From positions 10,081,004-10,145,003 of the forward strand of contig CM046836.1 of the NCBI GenBank assembly GCA_025618425.1: a stretch of 64,000 nucleotides of DNA, in the 5' to 3' direction. Both the position numbers and the translations under genes were made by a program. Below the pieces are notes generated by a model, which made no database searches, had not been told where the DNA came from, and was given only the letters and a program-made list of their open reading frames with translations. This DNA is from Heliocidaris tuberculata. Its lineage: Eukaryota; Echinodermata; Echinoidea; Camarodonta; Echinometridae. Each line of letters opens with the position of its first letter. The first letter of the stretch is position 1. Below, one piece after another: positions 49,001 through 57,529 of the stretch.

Positions 49001-51177
49001 CCAGTTCCAAAAAAAAAATTGAGTTCAAACGGTTACCTTTATAACTAACAAAGACAGATTCAGTTGAAAAGACACAACGAAGAGACATGACAAATTCCTC
49101 TCGTCAATAGTGATTTGTCCAAAGACAGGTATAGTGACACTATTGTCAAATTCTAACAATTCTTTCTGTCTCTAATTACATATATTTCGATCTTGAGTCA
49201 ACTACTTCACTTTACCATGTATGATATCCCACTCCGCCACGATGCGCAAAAAGATCATTGATGAAAGCTTAGCGAGTTCTCCCTTAACCTTGTATCTTCT
49301 TTCACAAATGCAATTTTCATCGAAGTAATAATGTCCTTTGTATATCATTCAAATATTGGAAAAGAATAAAACTTCGAACTCACGATGGTGCAGACAGGGT
49401 ATGTGAGTCTCGCAGTCGGAGACCTGTGCTGATGATCCACTACACACCCTCCCACCGAGCTGAGGGGTGGGATGGGTGCATTGCCGATGACGAGACATGG
49501 TACCCCTCCCACAGCTTGCCGAGCAGTTGCCCCACGATCCCCAATGCGCCCATCCACCATCAACTGAAAATTTAGCGGATAAAATGGTCTCCTTTCAAAG
49601 TAGATTTTACCGTCCCCTAGATAATCAGTTTCGTAACATAGATCGGGCATTATTTTTGTATACATTTTGGCCCGCATTCATCACATTCATATTCAGGCTC
49701 ATCGCATGTATTTAAGACCCTACGGCCCTACTGCGACTAATTTTGCAAGAGTAGGGGTTTAGATAATTAATTTCTGTAATTGGATGAAGGTTATAAATAG
49801 TCCTAGGATTAAAAAATACGCTGAGAAGGCCCCCAAATATATTCTTCCATTTTAATATGAGTTGTTAACAAGCAATATCTGGGTTATTAAAGTCTCATTA
49901 AATGTATATAGTATTATTGGAAACGTTCTTTCCCTTCAAACTGCATTTTATGAAACATTTTGAATCAATGTGTTATTGAAAATTAAAATGCCTGATTTGA
50001 AAGAATAAAAAGCAGACATTGATCCGTACTTATTTCATTTACCTGGGCAGAGCTGTGCATTTTCTTGCCTCAAACACACATATGTATGCCAAAACCAACC
50101 CTGTAAGATAACGAAGAAAAAAACAAGTTACAAAGACAACTAGAACTTTCCATTATCGATGAGCAGTCTTAAGTATGTCAATTTATGAATAGACTCTAAA
50201 TTTGAATTCTAAGAATTCATCAGGCCGCATGTTCGTTTGGTTCTTTCTTTGATTGATCGTATTTGTTTGTGGTAATCCCTTTCTTTCTTTCTTTCTTTCT
50301 TTCTTGTTATCTACATGTAGGTTGCTTTCCTATGGCTTTCTATGTTGCTTTCCTATGGCAAGCTCCTCCTCTCTCTCCTTTCCCTTTCTACCTTTTCATT
50401 CATTTATTTCTCTCTATCTCTTTTTCTTCCTTTCGCACCCAAATACCTGAATACCATCTTCGATATTTTCTTATTTTCTCTCCCTGCCTTACCTCACCAA
50501 TGTTTTTCACGTGTTCTGTGTGCATTATAAAATCCGCTACCTCCTCTCTCGAGCAGAATTTTTCAGGAGTCATGCATTCCGCTGCAAAACGTTCCCTCTC
50601 TTGTGATTTGAACAGCAAAAGGGCGTTTTCAATTCGCGGCTGGCCGGCATCGAAAACAAGCGGGGTATCGGCGATCTCGGTTCCTAAGAATCACCAAAGA
50701 AAATGAAAAGAAACAAATGTGAGTCTGAGTTTGGAACCATAACTTAGACACAAAAATATACTCTCCGGGTCTGTCTAGGGAACCCCTAAATGAAAAAATA
50801 ATTAGACAATGTATGTTTAGCTCCACAGGGGATGCGGACTCAAACGCACCCCCCCCCCCCCACCAAAGGACCCCACTGAATTAAGCTAAATAGATATATC
50901 AGCTTTCATGGGTTATGCTGTCAAAGTATATTCTTCCTTTTATTCTTATGCATAACATGTTTTAATATACTTGACGAATGAAATCAAATCAAAGTTTCCA
51001 AGTACTCTAAATTTTACAAGTAATAAAATATGTAAAGGAAGATCTGTTCACTGTCATTACTGCTTAAGTTTTTTCAGCAGTTCAGCTCCTCTTACATTAG
51101 TCTTATTTGGACTTACCTGATGATGTCTGTAGCAAAGGAATGGCCAAGAAAACAATGGAGTATAGTAAAGCTGTCAT
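26361..51177 (-). CDS. Type I membrane receptor: Cys modules, 8 TSP1, 2 LamG, Ig, TM, Pro-rich tail (22 exons)
   Basis: I assembled this gene by hand from 22 GT-AG exons whose phases all agree. The sum is 5,283 nt with the stop (1,760 aa). Order: signal peptide (about 1-20), cysteine module A (21-103), TSP1-1 (104-163), cysteine module B (164-233), TSP1-2 to TSP1-8 (234-648), LamG-1 (649-836), LamG-2 (837-1025), Ig (1026-1129), transmembrane helix (about 1138-1163), cytoplasmic tail (1169-1760). TSP1, LamG and Ig modules are typical of cell-surface adhesion and guidance proteins, so it probably acts at the plasma membrane and binds matrix or other cells. The ligand is unknown. I recognise no named family with this order; UNC5 has Ig then TSP1 and no LamG. 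The start is chosen because the ATG begins a good signal peptide. The donor of exon 18 is weak and that of exon 17 is ambiguous. The introns contain a LINE, a satellite and several MITEs. Confidence 0.88.
28674..28791 (-). CDS. Receptor exon 21: transmembrane helix
   Basis: Phase 1 to phase 2. A hydrophobic run IIIVACVGSFMFVVFLVVLM is followed by FCAPCRR, a basic stop-transfer with Cys residues that may be palmitoylated. The donor GTACGG completes a Trp codon with exon 22. Confidence 0.9.
29640..29781 (-). CDS. Receptor exon 20: Ig domain, second half
   Basis: Phase 0 to phase 1. It contains SASLLMSSISKSTEGFYACQ (E strand to the F-strand Y-x-C) and FSVTVNDTY (G strand). The donor is GTAAGA. 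Confidence 0.9.
30829..30998 (-). CDS. Receptor exon 19: Ig domain, first half
   Basis: Phase 1 to phase 0. It holds the B-strand Cys in ASLLLRCQFG and the C-strand Trp in HATWLYNGDRLLEF. The donor is a perfect GTAAGT. Joining directly to exon 20 gives normal Ig spacing. Confidence 0.88.
31200..31244. repeat. (CT)n microsatellite in intron 18
   Basis: An almost pure CT run. Confidence 0.95.
31417..31475. repeat. Poly-T, (CTT)n and (TTTC)n
   Basis: A compound low-complexity tract in intron 18 giving poly-Phe and poly-Arg shadow frames. Confidence 0.95.
31626..31926 (-). CDS. Receptor exon 18: LamG-2, second part
   Basis: Phase 0 to phase 1, acceptor TAACCAG. It carries GKWTLIDVKVTDFSAELRIG, SSLYVGGVSRL and WRGFRGEILEVTINW, the standard LamG C-terminal half. 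The donor chosen (G|GTACAA) is weak but is the only one that suits the phase of exon 19, so an extra small exon between them cannot be excluded. Confidence 0.82.
32710..35633 (-). pseudogene. LINE ORF2: zinc-finger, endonuclease and reverse transcriptase, broken
   Basis: Order on the minus strand: 35633-35210, a CxxC-rich start (YCKLCKTRFHNC, FCTWC) and the first endonuclease strand FSILNVNARS. 35200-34760, EEP endonuclease with AISETWF, YRSPSS and GDFNIN. 34522-33938, RT thumb-side motifs including NYRPISLLP. 33888-32710, RT core with FADDTCII and C-terminal WNSLDQN. Breaks: a frameshift near 35200, an insertion with probable loss of about 100 residues at 34510-34757, and a frameshift near 33945. 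The catalytic motifs themselves are preserved, so decay is moderate. Confidence 0.9.
34514..34757. mobile_element. GGCGGATCCAGG-type repeat inserted in the LINE (copy 2)
   Basis: On the minus strand it starts CAGTGGCGGATCCAGG followed by long G/C runs, and contains TTGTCAGAGAATTATTGAGG and poly-T, as in the copy at 18.6 kb. It sits between LINE endonuclease and RT segments. Confidence 0.75.
35651..36478. other. Intron 17 sequence, possible LINE 5' UTR
   Basis: No frame or TIR is seen. It may partly be the untranslated 5' region of the adjacent LINE. Confidence 0.3.
36479..36744 (-). CDS. Receptor exon 17: LamG-2, first part
   Basis: Phase 1 to phase 0. It carries LLISMTVRPADGEGVLLYVK and FFALGLEEDNLVITLSLG. 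Two in-frame donors are possible: GTCAGT (used here) or GTGGAG six bases earlier, differing by Val-Glu. Its polypyrimidine tract is split by a MITE inserted about 27 bp upstream. Confidence 0.85.
36772..37426. mobile_element. 655-bp TIR element inserted in a (GA)n tract, TA-flanked
   Basis: The left end TACAGTATGTTTCTTGAAAA and the right end (inverse of TACAGTGTGTTTCTTAAAAA) are inverted repeats of about 33 bp flanked by TA. GAGAGAAAGAGAGAGA-type sequence lies on both outer sides, so it landed inside a microsatellite that serves as the exon 17 polypyrimidine tract. No transposase frame is present. Confidence 0.88.
37760..37885 (-). CDS. Receptor exon 16: LamG-1 end and linker
   Basis: Phase 1-1. 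It starts GFTGKIAKLRVNYREYSL, the closing GFxGxI strand of LamG, then an acidic linker ending EEEEAA. The donor is GTATTC. Confidence 0.87.
38251..38437 (-). CDS. Receptor exon 15: LamG-1, middle
   Basis: Phase 0 to phase 1. It carries KWNSLEIGFDGREAWLRVND (the WH-V strand and the following strand) and DLPMYVGGALPNL, the LYVGG signature of LamG domains. Confidence 0.9.
38942..39192 (-). CDS. Receptor exon 14: LamG-1, first part
   Basis: Phase 1 to phase 0. It starts GTILLRFDGSSF and has beta strands of laminin-G type, with HLLIFLSFLPTDPHGLLIL matching the usual FKTxxxxGLLL core, then VQLYAEIG. The donor is GTAAGT. Confidence 0.88.
39612..39782 (-). CDS. Receptor exon 13: TSP1-8
   Basis: Phase 1-1. 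It carries GSWANWGAWTTCSSTCGEG, CTDPAPVGKGVVC and CFRRPC. A complete TSP1 with the O-fucose motif. Its acceptor (AAACAG) lies 31 bp from a hairpin MITE. Confidence 0.92.
39813..39963. mobile_element. Hairpin MITE with CCCGTTGC ends in intron 12
   Basis: CCCGTTGCTTAAAACTTACC at left is inverted as GGTAAGTTTTATGCAACGGG at right, with nested GTTACCATTAATGG-type inverted words in between. It lies 31 bp outside exon 13. Confidence 0.85.
39964..41589. other. Intron 12 sequence, no gene
   Basis: AT-rich intron with G- and C-run low-complexity near 41160-41280. The frames at 40515-40727 and 41093-41383 have no domain. Confidence 0.4.
41590..42810. repeat. Satellite array, 225-bp unit, about 5 copies plus decayed edge
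   Basis: The word TGCATGGACCCCCATTTTT recurs at about 41616, 41841, 42066, 42291 and 42503 (spacing 225, 225, 225, 212), with a degenerate sixth near 42716. Middle copies are nearly identical. Because 225 is divisible by three, long overlapping minus-strand frames stay open across units. Confidence 0.93.
42891..43071. mobile_element. MITE with CAGGGGCC ends and poly-C (copy 2)
   Basis: It is the same family as 18135-18294: CAGGGGCCTCGGAGCG, TCACTCATTAATGACAAT, CCGAGGTTTTATGA, then about 40 C and TTCCGCGGC. It lies just downstream of exon 12's donor, within intron 12. Confidence 0.88.
43114..43308 (-). CDS. Receptor exon 12: TSP1-7
   Basis: Phase 1-1. It carries PQWGSWGAWDECSESCEGG, then a longer basic insert (VRRPAIRRMVRVKM) before NKCAGEF and CNTHTCP. 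Glu replaces the usual Gly after the second Cys, so the O-fucose motif is altered. Confidence 0.9.
43627..43797 (-). CDS. Receptor exon 11: TSP1-6
   Basis: Phase 1-1, acceptor TTGTATAG, donor GTAGGT. It carries GDWSEWSSWTTCSITCGVG, CTNSVPSHGGKEC and CKTVSCP. It has no internal Met start at its front, so it is easily overlooked, but the TSP1 pattern is complete. Confidence 0.92.
44193..44345 (-). CDS. Receptor exon 10: TSP1-5
   Basis: Phase 1-1. A short TSP1 of about 51 residues: YGLWSIWAQCSSSCGGG, CLDHQTIECTG, then CNIKLPCP. The CSSSCGG pattern keeps the O-fucose site. Confidence 0.9.
44394..45100. other. Intron 9 sequence, nothing recognised
   Basis: AT-rich, with a poly-T run near 44548-44566. 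No TSP1-like exon was missed here as far as I can read. Confidence 0.4.
45110..45304 (-). CDS. Receptor exon 9: TSP1-4
   Basis: Phase 1-1. It carries GGWNQWGEWSTCSTVCGSG, then RACTNPFP and a C-terminal CVHESDDCDQAPEDR. The Trp ladder is complete. Confidence 0.92.
46019..46201 (-). CDS. Receptor exon 8: TSP1-3
   Basis: Phase 1-1. It carries TPWSPWTSCSEGCGQGTKVSTRRC and ends APCMKKQCP. It has two Trp in the ladder, and the fucose-site residue is Gly. The donor is GTAAGT. Confidence 0.92.
47037..47213 (-). CDS. Receptor exon 7: TSP1-2
   Basis: Phase 1-1. It carries GGWSAWGEWNPCTSRCGTG with the Trp ladder and six Cys, ending CFQDTCADA. The CTSRCG sequence lacks Ser/Thr at the O-fucose position. 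Confidence 0.92.
47650..47722. repeat. (TA)n, (CT)n and (CTAT)n in intron 6
   Basis: A compound microsatellite. Confidence 0.93.
47776..47827 (-). CDS. Receptor exon 6: second half of Cys module B
   Basis: A 52-nt exon, phase 0 to phase 1, encoding NRYWSRLNCYKYFEGCP. With exon 5 it gives C-x4-C-x23-C-x6-C-P, parallel to module A. The donor is GTATGT. Confidence 0.83.
48657..48814 (-). CDS. Receptor exon 5: first half of Cys module B
   Basis: Phase 1 in, phase 0 out, with acceptor ATAACAG and donor GCG|GTATGA. It encodes a helical-looking segment (TQTLLTDMLTYLHPFHKED) and a Cys pair in ERACLKGHCSYQQV. It aligns in plan with exon 2. A plus-strand open frame over the same span is its shadow. 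The exact phase fit between TSP1-1 and exon 6 supports it. Confidence 0.82.
49384..49563 (-). CDS. Receptor exon 4: TSP1-1
   Basis: Phase 1-1. It carries GGWAHWGSWGNCSASCGRG, the WxxWxxW C-mannosylation pattern and the CSxSCG O-fucosylation pattern, plus the rest of the six-Cys TSP1 fold. It ends with CETHIPCLH. The donor is GTGAGT. Confidence 0.92.
50043..50100 (-). CDS. Receptor exon 3: second half of Cys module A
   Basis: A 58-nt exon, phase 0 to phase 1, encoding GWFWHTYVCLRQENAQLCP. Its two Cys complete a C-x6-C-x28-C-x8-C-P pattern with exon 2. The matching exon 6 of module B has the same phases. Confidence 0.85.
50278..50305. repeat. (CTTT)n in intron 2
   Basis: A short tetranucleotide run. 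Confidence 0.9.
50493..50683 (-). CDS. Receptor exon 2: first half of Cys module A
   Basis: Phase 1 in, phase 0 out, with acceptor TTCTTAG and donor GAG|GTAAGG. The mature N terminus is followed by a helical-looking stretch, then a Cys pair in AAECMTPEKFCSREEV. The neighbouring GTGAGG donor 5 nt earlier would break the frame into exon 3, which decides the end. No named domain is recognised. Confidence 0.85.
51117..51177 (-). CDS. Receptor exon 1: start codon and signal peptide
   Basis: Sixty-one nt encode MTALLYSIVFLAIPLLQTSS, a classic hydrophobic secretion signal with small residues at the probable cleavage site. The donor GTAAGT lies at 51116-51111 and the exon ends in phase 1. An AG precedes the ATG by two bases (TATTCAG|GATG), so there may be an upstream non-coding exon. 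Confidence 0.85.
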
Positions 51178-51332
51178 CCTGAATACAGGATCTGGTAATG
51201 AATGACAAATTGTGTGCAATAAAATGTTATTTAACTTTTGTAATTAAAAATTAAACATAGACATTTATTAATCAAGACAAAAGTTGCTCTATGTTTCGGT
51301 ATTTTTCCATTCCTTAACCCCCCCCCCCTCCC

Positions 51333-51378
<46 letters not shown>

Positions 51379-52435
51379 CTCTTCTTTTTCCCTCTTTCCT
51401 TTTAAAACTTATGTTGGACAATACATGATGAGATGGGGTGACCACATTTCGCGCATATTTTAAATATTAAGGAATGTGATATTCGACCCATGCATTTCTC
51501 ATATTCTACAATGATTTATTTAGATAGATTTATACCAAACGGAAAGCAAAATTCTGGGCTAAAAGTGGTTCCAAGAAGAAAATTAATCTACAAAGAATTT
51601 CGGAGATATCAGTTATCAAAATCCAATGTCGGATCGCAACGCGCTGGAACTGAAAAAAGGGGCATAAAAACCATGAGACCCAATTTCGCGCACATGAGTT
51701 TATATACATCTAAGTTCTCCAACATAGTAGGATGGGGGATGCATTTCCGGACACTTAACAAAAATTAGCCTGTCACTTTTGCCGTCAGATTTTACAAAAA
51801 ACATGCATCAAGTAACACTAAAAACAGTGAATATTTGCAATTCACATGATTTTCAACCTATCCTGTGAAAGATTTGTGACAATTTGCATGAAAAGTTGTT
51901 CGATTTACTGTTTAAAAATGACCTGTCTGGATTAACAACCTGTCCGGAATTACAACGTCTAGGTATAATCCATCAAAGGTAAGATAATTGCATCATTTGC
52001 AAGACAAAAAGGCATAGTCTACAATCATTTTCGATGACGTTTTACTTACAATTTTGATGACACTTCTTTCAAAATGAGGATTTGTAGACCCTTGTCTGTA
52101 ACTTCATATTTTTCGGAACCTGACGGAAAAAGAAGCAAATTTGCAGGTCTTTGGGTAATATCTTCATAATTTCTCACCAAATTCCAAAGAAAATATTGTC
52201 CCTATATAGGTAATTTTAGCTTCCTCTATCCAATGGAGCTATCAGATTTTCGACATCATTTCTGGTTTTGAGATATTGCCCTGTACGCGAACTTAGGTCA
52301 CCGGCGCAAAATACGGTCACATCACAATGATGAATATTCACGGGTGGATAGTTCTATATTTTGATGCATGTTTATGGTGAAATCCAACGGAAATTGTGAC
52401 AGTTTTATTTCTGTTAAGTCTCCGGACACGCAACC
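51178..52435. other. 5' flank of the receptor gene
   Basis: Contains a poly-C/(CT)n tract at 51318-51373. No TATA box or clear promoter was identified. The plus frame 51490-51768 has no domain. Confidence 0.3.
51318..51373. repeat. Poly-C and (CT)n
   Basis: Low-complexity tract about 140 bp upstream of the receptor start codon. Confidence 0.95.
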
Positions 52436-52439
52436 CCGT

Positions 52440-52580
52440 CCTACAATACCGAATCTCCTCTTGTTTTATTCATTTAAGATACTTTAGTCGACTCAACTAT
52501 AGTTTGCAAGAATCTTCAGTCAAATTGAAGGAGGCAGACTTAAACAGGAGAAGAGGAAGAAGAAGAACTCATTGCCATCG
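52440..52580 (+). mobile_element. SINE-like remnant
   Basis: It contains AGAATCTTCAGTCAAATTG, AAGGAGGCAGACTTAAACAG and GAGAAGAGGAAGAAG, closely parallel to the end of the 19.05-19.32 kb repeat. Only the 3' portion is seen. Confidence 0.45.
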
Positions 52581-53233
52581 GCATAACATTTTGACTTTAA
52601 CAAGAATAAAGTGGTCTAGATATTGCTTTGATGAAAAAGGTTCATGACCAATCAAGATCTAGATTAAACAGGATTGCAACTATTTTCGCAAAATCAGCTC
52701 ACTCTCAAGGGAAATTTCATTACTCTATTGTAGACCCTGTATCCCTTTAAATAGAAATCATGTTTGTATTTCGTAGTAAGTCATTGTTGTGTTCGCAAAT
52801 TTCAAAAGGTGATGAACAAGGCTACTGATATTGCCTTCAGTTTGTTTTTCGAAAGTGTTTGTGAGCGTGCTTCATATCATTAGTCTAGTTTGTTCGAAGT
52901 TAAACTAAGTCAGATCTTGCCAACTTACCATTCTGCACCAAGGTTGATACACTGCGTTCAGTATGCTGAAAATATGAAAATTAACATTTTAAAAGACACA
53001 AAATGTAGTTTTAACTTTACCAGTAGGCCTTAGTTTACTGAGAAAACATTTTATGCAATAGTAAGATCCACAAAGTGAAAGAGGTCATGCACTTGCTTTT
53101 TATTTCCCGCCATGAAAAACTTAATTTAGCTTTCAACGTTACGTCATGTAAACATTTAGCGCGTAACGTTTTATTACCGAGTGCTAGTGCGCTATATCAC
53201 GCGTATTACGCGTTCTTCTGTTGCGCTAGAATT

Positions 53234-53308
53234 ATCTACGTCACAATACAATAATGTAAACAACGCGCACATGAGTCATTGTTTACATTATTGTATTGTG
53301 ACGTAGAT
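53234..53308. repeat. Perfect palindrome, 30-bp arms, between divergent genes
   Basis: ATCTACGTCACAATACAATA, continuing ATGTAAACAA (53234-53263), is exactly inverted at 53279-53308 across a 15-bp loop. GCGCTA and TAGCGC words outside it (about 53223 and 53346) hint at a larger TIR element. TGACGTCA follows at 53335-53342. Confidence 0.92.
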
Positions 53309-53429
53309 GTAAACAATACGTACATGAACCATTCTGACGTCATAATAGCGCAAACCTTGTCGGCCTTGTTTTAATTTGTCTATTCCTTTGAACCAGTTTT
53401 ATCCGTTAAGCAAAATGTTATTGTTTTGG

Positions 53430-53650
53430 CGTGGTCATCTTTATTATTATTGTCATTACTGCATTGTAATCATGACTGTTATTGTCGTAATTATTATTAG
53501 GCCTAATGTTTATTATAATTGTCATCATTATTATCTTCAATATCATCACCATCTTCATCATCATTATCATCATTATGAACATTATTATATTCATCATCAT
53601 CATCATTATCATCGATATATTGTTGTTGTCATTAGGCCAGTTATCAATAT
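53430..53650. repeat. Interrupted (ATC/ATT)n trinucleotide-rich tract
   Basis: Imperfect CAT and TTA triplets. It gives Ile/His and Met/Ile shadow frames on both strands. Confidence 0.85.
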
Positions 53651-54287
53651 TGTCATCAACATCACAGGAATATTTTTTGGGGAAAAAAAGGCAATAAATG
53701 TATTTCGAAAGATGATCTTCATTTACAAGAGCCGATGTGATTATCATGTGAGAGAGAGAGAGGGGGGCCGATTAAAAATTAAATTATGTAACCCATGATG
53801 TGCATATTCTGTGCAATCTGAAACTGCATCATCGGCATGAAGAGACGCAAAGCGTCCAAGACTCAGGGGGGTTTTGATTACATTGTGCTGTACATTCCCG
53901 CAGAGGGCACCAACACCAAACATTATTGTGTTTGTTTGGCTTTTTGTTCCCTTAAATGGTGCGATTTCGCTTGTGGTGTGGGCTTGTTTTTGAACGGGCG
54001 CAGCGCCTGTGTAAACAGGAATGGTCGACAGTTCATGCGGTTTCTTCATTTCGCTTGGCTTCTTTCTACCCCTTGCATGATCGCACTGGATGCGGAAAAC
54101 GTTCGGCTGTTGCATCAATCCAGGATTATTTTCACGGCCTCCCTATTATCCAAAGCGGTGCCAGTGGAATCAGACAAAGGAGCTATAAACGGAATCTTCC
54201 CTGGAAAATAAAGGAATATTTTCACGCTTTTGATTGCCTGTTGCATGGAGTTTAATCGCTGTCTTTGAGGAGGAAAAATCTTGCACC

Positions 54288-54371
54288 ATGTCGGCTGCAA
54301 GTACGGGTAACAACAGTAACGGAGTAGTGCGCTCGGGATCATTCGGCGGAGAGTATGACTTTGCGTGCAAG
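54288..54371 (+). CDS. rab26: Rab26/Rab37-type GTPase, exon 1
   Basis: Twenty-eight codons from ATG to a GTGGGT donor in phase 0. The N terminus is Ser/Gly/Asn-rich and unstructured and ends EYDFACK, which leads into the first beta strand of the G domain, as in Rab26/37 proteins (which carry a variable N-terminal extension before a similar YD-x3-K). These GTPases act on secretory granules and vesicle trafficking. The symbol is a best guess between two close paralogues. Confidence 0.82.
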
Positions 54372-55527
54372 GTGGGTACGGGTGAACTGTGGTCTTGTAT
54401 TTGGATGCACGGCAGCTGAGCTGAGCTCAATAATATGTACATGATTTCGAGGGCATACTTGAAATACTGCTATGAAAGACTTGGTCATATTTCTGTATTG
54501 TGTAGCCATTCAAGAATGTGTGTATATAAATTATGTAGAGCAATACACTATGTTCCCTTGGTTTATTATAGAGAGAAAACGAGGAGCATAAGATTGAGAT
54601 GAAAATCACATGCTTCTCATTATTTTCTATTGCTATAGTAGATCTAGAACTAGAAGTTTGACTTGACTTGAGTTGTGTTCTTAATTTCTGAATTTAAAAA
54701 AAATTGCCATTCCTGTAGTCACTCTGACTAAATAAGATTTTAATATTATTGCTTTAAACATCTTCCTGACCATATATGGTGTAGCCCACTCACACTTATG
54801 CGAGGTTGGAGATATTGGTGTAGCATGTAGCCAGGGTTTTCTAGAGGACTGAAGGATATGGGGGTTACCATTTTTCTGTTGGGGGAGGGGAGGGGGGGGG
54901 TGGGGCAGCCAGTAGGAGGGCACAGAAAAAAATGTGCTAAATATTTAAAGATCAGAAGAAAGTGTAGTGACACTGAAACCAAGCAAGAAAATGCATTTTA
55001 TGATTTTGCAACTTGAACTTAATATTCTAATGCATAAGAAAGTGCAAGTAAGTATAAATCATGTGGGACTGTGTCAAACATTCTGTTGCAGTAGTCATAA
55101 ACAGACAACAAAATCGCTCAAAGCAAGATTTAATTTTCGTAAATTTGCTAGATTATCTGATTCATGAACCCTTCAACTTATCCTCAGATAAGCTTGTAAA
55201 TAAGTGAATCATACCTGGATTACACTGGTAGTTGTACAACAAAGTTCAAAATATCAACTTTTTTTTGTTTTCTTGTCTATGCTGCCACTCAGATGCACCA
55301 GCACCACCATGTTGAGTCATGATGACTGGTTTTTATGGACAGTCATGTTGCAAATTGATGATATGGTATACTTTAGAGCGATTTGATTTTTAAAAAGAAA
55401 ACATAAAACGTATAGGCCTATACATCCTGGGAAGCATGTATGTCAAAACATGTATCTGCCTCTATGTGGGAGTATGACCCAAAATTGCTTCTGCACACAC
55501 ACAAAAAAAAAACAAAAAAAAAACAAC

Positions 55528-55563
<36 letters not shown>

Positions 55564-56199
55564 TCACCAAAATGAATGTAAGCAGTAGGATTGAATTAAT
55601 TACTTTCCTGGATGACTTAATTTGGGGGATTTTTCAAATGTGCTCTGCTACAACTTTGGGATTTCCAAGGTAAAATTTAAGTACATGTAATACAGTCTAT
55701 TCTAGACTTGCCCTTTCTAATCCAAGGTACATGTACATACTGTACCTGTACTCCCATATGCATAGCAAACAATAGACCTGGATATGACCTTGCAAGTACA
55801 AGGTTATCCCAAACAACCTTGTACATACATGTGTGAGGGTATGTGACCAGCCATATGGAATCACCATCGTGTAGGCCCCTTACATTAAAAAAAGAAAATT
55901 GTTGCAAAATTAATATTATCATATCTTTATGTTTAATGAGGCAGAACATGTTTGTTTTTATTAAACCCTATACACCATACCACAACTACCACTACTGAAA
56001 ACGCAGTTGACATTATGTATTAAAGTTTGAAATCAATAGAATCGTTGGGGTGACACTGAAATCTGTAGAAAGACACAATGAAAAAATATTTGTGGATGTG
56101 GATGTGAAGGATTAAATTGTGAGAAAATGCTTGCTCTGTGGTCTGGTCAAATAGACCCCAAAATTATAATGAACCTGATAAACTAAATTTTGAATAAAT

Positions 56200-56249
<50 letters not shown>

Positions 56250-57529
56250 ACTCACTCTCTCTTTCTTTCTCTTTCTCACCCTTGTAATCAGTTTAGCACA
56301 CCTGTGTCTGTCTATTTGCTTGTTTCTTTCCTGGTCTCTTTCTTGAAATTGAGACTACTGCTGAAGAAAAAAAACAAACTTTCAGTATACAATGTAGCTA
56401 CCCAGAGTTAGGTTTTAGTAGCATTTATTTTTTTTTTGGTTACAGGAATTAATTCAGTTCTGCTGATTTGCAATCCTATTTTTTGTGTTGAAAGCATATA
56501 TGGAGACAGCAGATGTAGAAATTGTCAAAACATTTATGTACTAAATAATAAATATAGTTTGAAATATATGCTTTTTGAACAATGAATAAATGACAGCATG
56601 CAAAAAAATGCTCTGTACAAAACATGTGGTTTTTGGCTAGCTATTCCTATTTTTTTTTTCCTGCTAAATCTTTTATCCCTTTTTAGGATGCAATATCAGA
56701 TTGACTTTGATTTTACAAATGTGTGTAACCTCTTGACTACTGAATTCCCTTATTCCCATAGCCATAATACAGGGATCACCCGTTTCCCATACCCAGTGGG
56801 TTATACATACATGTATACATACATACATGTACATGCATAATTACATACCTCTGGCTTGATTGTATACGCAGTACACAGATATCTTTTAACAAGTTTGCCA
56901 AACACTGATATGAAATTAGCAAAGATATCATCTGTTCACATTCCCTCTATAATTTTGTTATTGTTTTATAATCTGTATTGTCTTTTTAGTGGTTTCTGTA
57001 GACTAAACTCTAGTTTCAGTGCCGATGTCACATATATGTGACAGATAGACTTGTCATTTTCATTCACCAATTGCTAGACCACAGGAAAGGTGTATGGTGG
57101 TCAATGTATATCAAAATTTTGAGCATAAATCAAGCATTCTAAATATATGATTTTAATTATACACTACCATAGAAATTTTCAGATAAAATTGCAGATTTTT
57201 AAAAAGATATTACCTTATTTCAACATTAAACAATATTAAACAAGAGAAACCAAAAAATAATTGACAAAAAAGAAACTCAACTGTAATTTTCAATAATTCT
57301 TATGCATAAAGTTGGGTAAAGTAATAATGTTTGGTATCATCAGAAATGGTAATAAATTTCCTACAAGTTTTGTACACAATATTTTTTGAAATAATGGATG
57401 GTTAATGAAGTGCAGACATTTGAAAAGTAAGCATTGATCACATTTTGGTAAAATTTTAAAGAGAGATAAATCCCTTGGCACAGTAAGAGTTAAATAGTAT
57501 AGGATTTTCTGTTGCTAACATGCGGACAT
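54372..57529. other. Rab intron 1, first part
   Basis: AT-rich intron with a G-run near 54883-54903, a (TA)n run at 55531-55561 and (TC)n at 56206-56245. No internal exon or TIR element is recognised. Confidence 0.5.
56206..56245. repeat. (TC)n microsatellite
   Basis: A pure TC run within Rab intron 1. Confidence 0.95.

Noticed and set aside
52929..53000. Possible 5' non-coding receptor exon ending at a perfect GTAAGT
   Set aside because: Splicing it to the coding exon would place an upstream ATG directly before the true start in another frame, and nothing else supports it.
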